In this document: one piece after another, positions 12,812 through 31,844 of the stretch
Position numbering within the stretch: the stretch's first letter is position 1
How the letters are laid out: each line of letters begins with the position of its first letter
NCBI GenBank assembly: GCA_037951165.1
Contig: JBBDHG010000051.1
Location: 4,073,001 to 4,137,000, forward strand
DNA length: 64,000 bases
Direction: 5' to 3'
From: Lophius americanus
Lineage: Eukaryota > Chordata > Actinopteri > Lophiiformes > Lophiidae
Program-made: the position numbers and the translations under genes
Notes under the pieces: model-generated
Databases searched by the model: none
Told to the model about the DNA's origin: nothing
Seen by the model: only the letters and a program-made list of their open reading frames with translations

Positions 12812-13677
12812 CTAGGGCTGTGCGATATTGCAATACCAATACCGATGCTTTTTACTACTACCATGTACTTTTGTGTAGGGGGGAGCAATGTATCATAATT
12901 TATTAAGTGAATGCATCATCAAAATGCAAATTTGAATGAAAACTTGAATTTTCATGATTATTTCATTATTTGTAAGTTTTCCTTTAATCATGTTTATGAT
13001 GATAATAATACACAGGGCAAAAAGTTTTCAGGCAAATAAAAATACTTTTATTAAGTAACTCAGAAATGTTTAGGCCTTTAGAGAACTTAAAACTTAAATT
13101 TCCCTTTTGGGGAGGTAATCTGCATTTGAAATGAACAAACTCTAAATGTCTTGATTAACTCTTAAATTTACTAATTAAGTTGTGCAAATATAAACAAAAG
13201 AAAATACTCCTACTGGCTCTCTGTCTTTTTGCCCTCCTGTGTCCTGGAAATTATCCCCTGAGGGTCCCATTTTGGGACCTGTCCCCTTGTTGAGAGCTAC
13301 AGCTTTATAGGTTTTTATTCAGAAACAAAATTTTCAGGATGCAGTGGTTTGGTTTGTAGCTGTAAAAAAGCTCCAAGCCGCGCTCCTTTTCCGCTCTGCC
13401 ATCATGCAGCCACAGGCAGTGAGTGAGTGTGTGAGTGTGTGTAGCAGTGGAGGCCGGGGTGCGGAGTAAAGGGGAGGGGCTAATTGAGCACGAGTGAAGA
13501 GAGAGAGAGAAGAGCGGTGTTGTACGACCAGTCGGTCACTTTGTAAATGTCCTGGAGTTCTACAGAAGATAAACTGAAAATTAAGAATCGATCTCATCAC
13601 ACAAGTATCGATCAATACCCAATACCAACGTTAGTATCGATACTATCGACATTTAAATCGATCCGCCCACCCCTACT
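12812..13677. mobile_element. Nonautonomous hAT element with 8-bp target duplication
   Basis: The 866-bp insertion is flanked by a perfect 8-bp direct repeat, ACCAGGTA, at 12804-12811 and 13678-13685. Its left end is CTAGGGCTGTGCGATATTG and its right end, read inward, is AGTAGGGGTGGGCGGATCG, an imperfect inverted pair sharing TAGGGxTGxGCGxAT. Eight-bp duplications and (C/T)AGGGxTG ends are typical of hAT transposons. There is no transposase inside, so it would have needed one in trans. Confidence 0.8.
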
Positions 13678-13744
13678 ACCAGGTACACACATAACGACTG
13701 AGAGATGGGGATTCTGATTTAAATGGATGCGCGCGGGAAAAGGT

Positions 13745-13936
13745 GAAGAAATGAGCGAAAACCGAAAAAAAAAATCAGCGTCTGGCTGCATTTCAATTAT
13801 ATTGGAGACTGCAAAGCTGAGTGCAGAATTTGTAAAATGGACATATCCGTCAGAGCAGGGTCAACAAGAAACCTGAATAGACATCTAAGAACCGCCCACC
13901 CGCTTGAATGCCAACCTGCACCAAAGACTTTTACCT
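13745..13936 (+). pseudogene. BED-type zinc finger fragment of a hAT-like transposase
   Basis: One frame reads SVWLHFNYIGDCKAECRICK, then MDISVRAGSTRNLNRHLRTA and HP. This gives C-x2-C followed by NLNRHLRTAHP, the BED finger pattern (xVWxxF, CxxC, LxxHLxxxHP) found at the N-terminus of hAT transposases and ZBED proteins. The frame ends at TAA soon after, and no catalytic domain follows, so this is an isolated DNA-binding exon or relic. Confidence 0.65.
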
Positions 13937-14518
13937 AAAGTGTCATAAGACTTTGGCATTTATTTATTTGATGTGTTTGCTGTGGTTCTTTCTTCAGTTT
14001 TTCATTTAAAAGGTTTGATTAAAATGTTAAACAATGTGAGCATTCATTATTTTTTATAACGAATAAAATGCATTAAAAAAAGGCTTTTATGAAAACACTG
14101 AATGAAAATTGCTTACCAATACACTAACCATCAGATATTGCTAAATTAGGCCAAAAATAAAAGGCGCCAAGTGATTTTAGATGAAGAGCCATTTGGGACC
14201 CCTAAGAGCCATCTGTTGTATGGGAACCGAGTCAAAAGAACCGAATTTGTGAAAAGATCTGGACCTCCTGTCGCTATGTGGCAGTCACGTCCGTGCTCAT
14301 GGACCTCCAGTCGCCCTGATGCCTTTATGGGCCTTTACCTTTGCCCATAAGGATCACAGGCAGGAGTTTCCTACTTAAGTGCATTTCGGGATTCAGCAAC
14401 ATAAAAACACAGATTCGAACAATAAGGCAGTTTAAGAAGGCTTCCTGAGTCTGACGCAGACTTCTCTTAACCATCTGCTGAAGAAAATTCTTACGAAGAT
14501 ATTGTTGAATGAGGCCCA

Positions 14519-15529
14519 TAGGATAGGTGATAACACGCTGCTGATCCTTCTTCATTCACCGATATCTTCCTTCTCCTGGAATCTCCGCGCTGAGACTGGT
14601 CTGGAAGACACAGCAAAACCACTTGTAACGGCACGTATGGAGTTGCCGTAGTGGAGATGGAAGACCTACGCAACCTGAAAGGGCTGCAGGTACAGTATCA
14701 TACTACCAAGACAAGGACACTAGCAGAACACAAAACTAGAAAAAAAAAATCAGCCTGGAAAGAAGAGGAGACTTAAATGGTCTGTGGCCATCACCTGCAG
14801 AAACCATTCCAACATGGAAGTTGACACTTCCATTTTAACCAAAGCAGAAGAAGCAGATTCACAATCAGTTCTGTTTTTTCTAAGTTGACAGTTCAAAAGT
14901 GTAACAGACTCGGTGTTATACTCCGACGATTAAGTGTTCAATTCATTTTTGAGCAGCGAAGTTATTAATACTGGAAACAGTTATGCTGTGAAAAATGTCT
15001 TTTTTAAAACTCAAGTTCATCTGGGTGTAAATCAACAGACTGACAAATACTTTCGGAAGATGAGGAGAGGCTGTGCTAATAGAGCTAATGTTGGATTTAG
15101 CCTGGGAACCGCCTATTGGGGACACCTCATAAGTTCTGGCGTTTAGCTGGAGTTGTTTCAGAACAGGTTAAATACAAAAAAGTATAATTTCAGCTAGATA
15201 TACATGTACAGACAGAATGTAAGGCTCGTTGAATACAATGACGCCGCTAGCTTTGACAACTTTATTCATGCTCCCACATCAAACAGTAATGAGAAACGGA
15301 CACAATGTTTGAAATTACATACGATGCAGCAGTCTTAAATAGCTTTATAATGTACTTCAATGTCCAATCTTATAAAGAACGTTGAATGTTAGAGTAAAAT
15401 CATGTGTGCTTTTCTCTGCATCTCACTTGGTAGAAATGTTAGAGCTGTAGTTTAACAAAGTTTGTATGAAAGTGTAATGACCACACAGTGTTTACAGCAT
15501 GTTTACATAAAGCATTTACAGTTCTAGAA

Positions 15530-15560
<31 letters not shown>

Positions 15561-18517
15561 AAAGTTCATGATTTTCAAAGATGACAAAATATACAACTTC
15601 TTAGATTTTCATCAACATAAATGAGATGAAATGATGGACACTATTTTGATTCTTTGAAATGTAGAAAACACAACACTATTAGAAGGATGATGCTAACACG
15701 GGTGTGGGAGTGATAAGTGTGCATTGAATCACAGGATGCCCCAAAATGTGAGTTAAATCCTATCACCAGGACAGGGAAGGCAGATTATAAAAACACATTC
15801 AGAAAATGCTAGGAGGTCGGAAGTTCTGATGGAAAAAAATACATAAAATATATAATAGTAAAAAATAACAACCTTTCACGGAGACTGTGGTCAATGTGTC
15901 TCTGCGGCTTCAATGATAAATAATCCAAACTTTAAATACTGTTCTTTCAAAACTTTAGAAAATATTGGCAAATTAAGGCTAACAGGAATTGATGAGAAAA
16001 AAAACTGCCAGTCCTGGGAATGGAATATGACACTAAACTCATTTAACATCCAAACATACCACCGAATGAGAAATAGACAAAAAAAAAAAAAGTTGGGTTC
16101 TTGCATCTTACTGTGCATCGTTTCACTAATTGAAGGGGAACTGAGAGCACTTGGATCAAGTTGAAAAATTAGTCACAAGAGCTCTGCTAGCTAGATAGCT
16201 TTATTGCTAGATGGAAACAGTTTTAGTTCACTTAGGTCAAATCAAAGAATTAATGCACCACTTTTATCCTATCAGCTTATCGGCTAAAAGCTCTCAACTT
16301 TTCACAAGATCAATCTTGTTAAGATGTTAGGATAGTTTGCTATCGTTGCAAGTTGAAGTTTATCAAAGCTGCACGATATTCAGAAATGATTTAAGATTTA
16401 CTTTCCCCCACGTTCGAGGATTTAAAGGAAGATTTAACAGGAATCAATTTATGACACACCTCTATTGTGAAATTGCTTGAAAAAATGCTGCATACATGGA
16501 TCGAGGCAGACACGTTAGACCACAGGAATGTAGAAGTCAGAAATTTAACAAAACAGGAGTGAATTTCATCAATGGAGAAAAAACAAACAAAAAAGAAAAT
16601 GTTAATGGTGAGAACCCATAAATCTAAAGCCACGGATGTAAGACAGCAGATAACAGCTCATGGCAGACAGTGCAGTTATATAAATAACATGATCAACATA
16701 AGCTCATCTCAAAATCAGACAGGGTTATATCTGGACACCCTGCAGGTAATAACATGCTGCGGATCCTTCTTCATAGAGAGCTGCTGATAAAGTGAACATT
16801 TTAAATAGATTTATAAAGTGCTATAAAGACTGGTTTAGGAAGTCTAACCTCTTTTTCTTTTTGCTCCCTGACTTAGGAGCACAATTGAGTTATAATCGTA
16901 GATTGCAGTTTATAACACAAAGAAACATGAGCAGAATCTATAAAATAGTGTACTGTATATATATACTGATTTATCTTTAAAATTAAATCCATACTTCATT
17001 TTATCAGTGAGACTTTCATTATTTTAGGCTTGAAAAATTCTGAAGCTTTTCTCTGGGACATTAATGAGGAGAAATGTTTTAAGAATGAATCGGTTTCGTC
17101 CACGCATCAATGATGCGCTTGAAATACTTTGCTATTTGAAAAGAAAAGCTTTTTTTTTTTTTTAGAAAAGCCACTAGGAGTATATTCATCAAACTAGGTA
17201 TCAAATAATAAAGGTAAAACGGGAAAAGAATCCACAAAACCCAACTAATACATGTAAGCAATAGTGAGGGAATGTGACTTAATTTAGCTATGCTGAGATT
17301 CCAGAGGACAACAGAAGATAATATTCCTCATGATCGTCAACAAAGGGTATTCACTCTCATTTGGAAGAAATGGTTTTCTAGCAATCACAACATAAGAAGC
17401 TCATACTTCTGTACAACCCTCCTCTTGTTATGATGGTATGAAGCCACTTACAACATAAACACTACAACAACAAAAAATTCATTGCTCAAAGGATTTAAAT
17501 ATGTTAACAGATGTTTTGAAGCTTTATATTAAAAAGGGACGTTATCATGGACTTTCCGTAAGACCACTAAAATATCAATTTACCTGATTTACCATCAGGG
17601 TCAAGCTTATAGATAACTTTAAGAAGTAATCTGGTCAGTCTGTGTGGGCAGAACATTCAACTCAATGTCACATAAGAAAGAACAGGCTTGAAAAAAATTG
17701 TAATAAATTTGTGAATAAATTAAGTTACCAACCATCAAACGTTTGTTTTCGTCAGCAACATTTCTCCAGCTTTTATCCAAATCAGTTTCAAGAAATTTTA
17801 AGCGATTGTTCTGACATGAGGAAGCACTCAAGTGAAAATTCTCATCTATAAATAGTATTTATGATCATCATAATGTGAATTCTCTACCATCGCAGTCCAT
17901 AAACTTAGGGCTACTTTCTGAAATGTTAATAAAAATAATCCAATCTACACTCAAAAAAAGCCCATGCAGTTAACATTATTTATTCGATCCTGGGATTAAG
18001 AGTGGCGAGTCACTACGCGTCTTCTTTTGCTGTGAATGACTCAACCTTTACAATACGAACCTTTTATTCTCAATCATGCCATCACTTGTTACCGATGATC
18101 CTTTTCACCTGTGGAATGGTCCAATCAAGTGTTTTTAGAGCATACCGCAAGTCTCCCAAGTATAATAAATAATACACGGCCCTTGTACCATCTGAAGTTG
18201 AGTATTTACCTAAACAGATTAGGAGTAACAGAGTATTTAACTGTTTTCTTCCTGTTTCACACACTTTCCCAACCGTTTTCAAATAATGATATTAGGTCTG
18301 TAAACATGAAACTTTGAGATGAAAAAAATATTAAGATTAAATCTGTTTTGTATCGGTTAATATTTCCATAAGAAACTGATTGTACTGTGGTTTTGTTCTG
18401 GAAATTATCCTTTTTATGGTAATGACTGGTATTGTGAAAATAGAAGGTTGTTAAGTAGGAGACGTGTTAGACGGATTCAGAGTCAGGCCGTCTGACGATG
18501 ACGGTGTTTGTTGTTGT
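14519..18517. other. Downstream flank of tmem106b, probably including its 3' UTR
   Basis: On the minus strand this follows the tmem106b stop codon at 18518-18520, so its 18.0-18.5 kb part is the expected 3' UTR. A possible AATAAA-type signal (AATAAAA on the minus strand) lies near 18062. The rest is AT-rich, with a T-tract at about 15530-15556. I recognise no further gene, and open frames here (for example 17619-17831 and 18082-18282) have no family features. Confidence 0.45.
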
Positions 18518-27992
<9,475 letters not shown>

Positions 27993-28370
27993 TGTCACAC
28001 CTGGAAAAGAAAACCGGTCATCACAACAATCAGGCTATCTGTCCATTTCTGGGTTCAGAGACATATCTATGACAACCCAGTGGAATACAGTGCAAACAGG
28101 TACGCATTCAGAAACCAATGATTAACTGAATAAAAAAGCATCAAACTAAAGCTGCACAATATATCTGATCGCAATCGGGATGTCAGCCTATGCGATTACA
28201 TGACGGCAAAAGGCTGCGATTTAATGAAATAAACGGGTGTGATAGAAGGTGACAACATATATTGTTTGTGTGCAGTCTGCTTATTGTCTACGCTGGCAAC
28301 TACATTGGTATTTAAAAAAGTACTCTATTGGGTTCACGTATTTGTTAATATGACTCCGAAAGGGTCCATG

Positions 28371-28440
28371 CCTCACCTGTAACGAACCTCACCGCACGTC
28401 ACTTAGAATCAAGGATCTTTTAATCGCCAATAGGTTGCCC
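28371..28440 (-). promoter_or_regulatory. Possible tmem106b noncoding first exon and promoter
   Basis: The first coding exon begins 8 nt before the ATG, so a 5' exon is needed. The nearest good upstream donor on the minus strand is ACAG|GTGAGG at 28376, which would give a 376-bp intron. Just upstream are GTGACGTGCGG and ATTGGCG (an inverted CCAAT core at about 28428). This is a reasonable guess from splice and promoter words only; the start site could lie further right, toward 29.0 kb. Confidence 0.3.
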
Positions 28441-29176
28441 ATTGTGTCGCAGAATACATCTCCAAAGTAATTTATCAAAATACAATAATAACATTCCTAG
28501 TTCTCCTGGTAACAGACAAAAAAAGGCCCAACCCTTTTCTCTCGTTGAAGGCAACTAATGTAATGTAATGCTGACAAGAACACATACCTTCGATTCAACC
28601 ATGACGCTCTATCTAGCAAGCTAACGATTATGCTAACATTGCATGAGCTTGTGGTGTCACAAACCACACTGGCAAATATTATTAAAAAGTGATAGAAGGG
28701 ACGCCGGATAGCAACAAACATAAATAAACATAAAGGACCAAACAAACTCTAAAGATAAAAACACAACGGACTGGCAGCTAGTCAGCTGGCTAACTAGCTC
28801 AAGGCTAACAAACTGTAAAAAAAGAAGTACAAACCTTTAAATGTATGACAACTAACTCAACCAGCTAGTTAAATATAAGGCACATAAATAAAACAAAGGA
28901 GTCAGTAACACGTAATTTAAAGTGTGGTCAGGGAGACTCAAATTACCTGAATGTGAGTTCAACAGATTAACGGTATAGATACTCGAATCATGCACGGCTG
29001 GTTTGTTTATCCGCTCCAACAGACATGCGCAGAAGGGAAGCGTTCCAGACCATAAGAAAGCCAACAACAATTTAGGACGCTAAAAAAAATAATTTTGCCC
29101 AACATTATTGAATGCAACCGTTTGCATAAATGTATTTGAGTTATCAAAAACAAAGAAATTTTGTTCATCTAACAAT

Positions 29177-29216
29177 CAAATACAAGTTAGAAAAATTGTC
29201 TTCTAACTTGTATTTG
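29177..29216. repeat. Perfect 16-bp inverted repeat, 8-nt loop
   Basis: CAAATACAAGTTAGAA (29177-29192) and TTCTAACTTGTATTTG (29201-29216) are exact reverse complements with spacer AAATTGTC. Confidence 0.95.
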
Positions 29217-30269
29217 TTTAATATCCATGTACTTAATAATTATAAACACAAGTACTACCTTTTTTTGAAATTAAATTCTTCTTACTAATTCTACATTCAT
29301 TTTTATAATTTATTTTTAATTTTTTTTTCAGCAGTAGTTTTCATCTGGGGGCTTTACGGATGACAAATTGCATTGCTAAATGGGACTACCTAGATACTTT
29401 ATACTTGCAATATATTCCATGAGATGAGAGATTAGCAGTTGCATCCTCAGTATATACAGTCCGTCTTTTCTCATGTGAGAATAAGGTAAGCTCGTTACAT
29501 CATATAATTCATTTGTATATCTTAAGGTTAAGAAAAGATTAATTTTCAAACCAATTATAGGAATTCTGTCATATACCACTTAAAGAGAAATTTGAGTTTA
29601 AAAGTGCAGTTTGTAAAATGTAGAGGATTCTCATTGAAAACAATTTAACTCAATAATCATATCTGTTTTTATTTTATATGTATATTCAGCTGGAAGATAA
29701 AGATACCGTAGAGAAAGTCCTGAATATCTACAGATAAGAAGGACTTTCCTTTGATAGATAGACTTCCCTTGGTGAAGTGCATTACCTTAGTACTCGGTTG
29801 TTGTGTGTTGTAACTTTATTTGAAATTTGAACAGTACAAATGCTGTTCGGGAAAAAAAACCAACCTAAGAATGAGCTTAAGTCTAAATTGTTACCATGGA
29901 AACAGAAAAAAAAGAAACTGTACTTGGTTGTTGTGTGTGTAGAAAGTTTTCCATTTATGCTTTGGGAATTAAATTAAATGTTCTAGAGGGCCAGAACCCA
30001 TTCCTCTACTCCACAAATCATGAACTCAATTATGATCAGCGGATACTTAGCCTTTGGTGCATTGTAATCTAAGCTGCTTTGAAAACTTTGCATTCTAATT
30101 AGGATTTTCAAAATGAAAGAAGGTAAACTATAGCAAAACTACCTTGGAGAGAAATCAATATTATTCCGGCTACTGAAAATATTTAACCACAACTTATATA
30201 AAAAAGAGAAATCAAATTGACAATGTAACTGCGATATGAAATGAAGGCATAAATGTACCAAAGGTAGAC

Positions 30270-30515
30270 ATTATTGCAATTAAATTTCATACAAATCCGT
30301 CGATTAATTTATGAGTTATTGCGATAAAACCCATACAGCAATAGTGAAAATAACTTTATCACAATATCACATCGTGATATCATGACTTAATGTCACTAAA
30401 ATTTGAGCATCTCTAGAATAAATTTAGCCTGGGTAAAATTTCATGCAAATCAGTCCGTTGGTTTTTCTGCAATCTTGCTATAAAACAGACAAACAAAGGT
30501 ATAAAAAATAAAAAA
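30270..30515 (+). repeat. Dispersed repeat fragment, two related halves
   Basis: AAATTTCATACAAATCCGTC at 30281 and AAATTTCATGCAAATCAGTC at 30437 are near-copies. The second continues into GTTGGTTTTTCTGCAATCTT and AAACAGACAAACAAA. This word order (CATGCAAATCxGTC, then GAGTTAT/CTTGCTAAAACAGACAAACAAA) is common in interspersed fish repeats. Family not assigned. Confidence 0.45.
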
Positions 30516-31844
30516 CTACCACGGCAGAGATAAATATACAAAAATAAAATAATACCCTAATGTTAATTGCAAATTGCAGGAATATGAGATAAATTAATCA
30601 AGAATATCTTAGAAAGTCAGATAACATATAAAATAGTATGTAACAACTGACAAATGTATAGTTCCCCCCACACAAAACACATAAAAAACGTATAAAAATG
30701 CATAACCTTAATGTAAACAAGTAGTTATTTTGTACAATTGATTACAACCATAATAATAACAAAAAATATACATCAAATATGTAACTTTAAAATGCTTTTG
30801 ACTGACTTGAGTATCACAATATTTCTGTCGTCAAACTAGTTTTTCATTTCAGGAGTTAAATATACAGAACAACAGTAATAAAATTGCATGGATGCTACTT
30901 AACTATGATGAAAGAGTGATATTAGGATTTGAATAATCTTGAAATTGGTTGAAACCTGATAAAGAGAAGAGAAAGACAATTTCTCTAATACTTGCAGTGA
31001 AACAATTTATCCACTTGGTGGCAGCCCATCAGCACTATTCTATTTCCACATTTATTGGTATTCACCTCATTAGTGAGGCTTGTTTCACCTTTAAGTCAAG
31101 TCATGCTGTTACAGATATCTACGTGTCTTTTTATTGTGTTGTTTAATTTAATGCATCATCCATATGGAAAAAAAATGTAAGATGGTTACGAGCTGGATTT
31201 CATCATGTTTTAAGGTTTTGATCATCTTTATTATGTACCTTTAGGAGAAAGGAAAGAGGTAACAAAGGGAATTATGTCATCTCATAGAAATGACCAAACT
31301 GTGATAAATTAAAGCTCTGACATCATCTTGTATCTTGGGGCACCTTGTAGTTACAGACTTTCAAAAGTTATTCATAATGACTCCCTGTGTCCACAGGAGG
31401 CATTAGAGAACCCTGCTTCATATAGGTCACGTTCCTGTTGCCAGGTGTTCAACATGCCTTTTAAACGTCACATAATATGTCACAGGTTTGTTACACATAC
31501 CATGGTTTCTTGAGGCCTCCTTATCGTGATTAATTCTACATTTAAGTATAACAGTACAAATTGGTCCTTCACTTTGGAGAAATCTACTCATTTGATTTCC
31601 TACAGACTTCCAAAGGTTTAAGTCTCAGATGATTACTGTGTTGCCACCATCAGGACCCCATGATGGATGCCTTAATGAAAATCATGTTAATAACAATAAT
31701 AATAAAAGTTTAAGACCGAATGGATTAAGCTAGTACTGAGCTATGCTGCTATAGGTTCAGAGAGTTGGGGGACTTTCTATGATGGATCATCATGTCTTCC
31801 TCGCTCTTCTCCATCCTAACAGTCACAAACTGGCTCATAGCCAG

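Larger units (their letters stand above)
12080..14518. mobile_element. TIR-bounded DNA element with BED-type finger
   Basis: The ends carry a matching inverted sequence. TGGGCCTCATTCACCA starts at 12080, and the minus strand at 14518 reads TGGGCCTCATTCAACA. Both are followed by CTTACGAAGAAA/CTTCGTAAGAAT-like words, so the terminal repeat is imperfect and at least 30 bp. No clear target duplication is visible (TTAT on the left, TAGG on the right). Inside are a nested hAT insertion (12812-13677) and a BED zinc-finger remnant (13745-13936). It is a nonautonomous or gutted element; hAT-related is likely from the BED finger but not proven by the ends. Confidence 0.6.
28441..31844. other. Gene-free AT-rich intergenic DNA upstream of tmem106b
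   Basis: No exon or RNA gene is visible. Two spots are listed separately: a perfect hairpin at 29177-29216 and a repeat fragment at 30270-30515. The remainder shows short open frames only. Confidence 0.5.
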
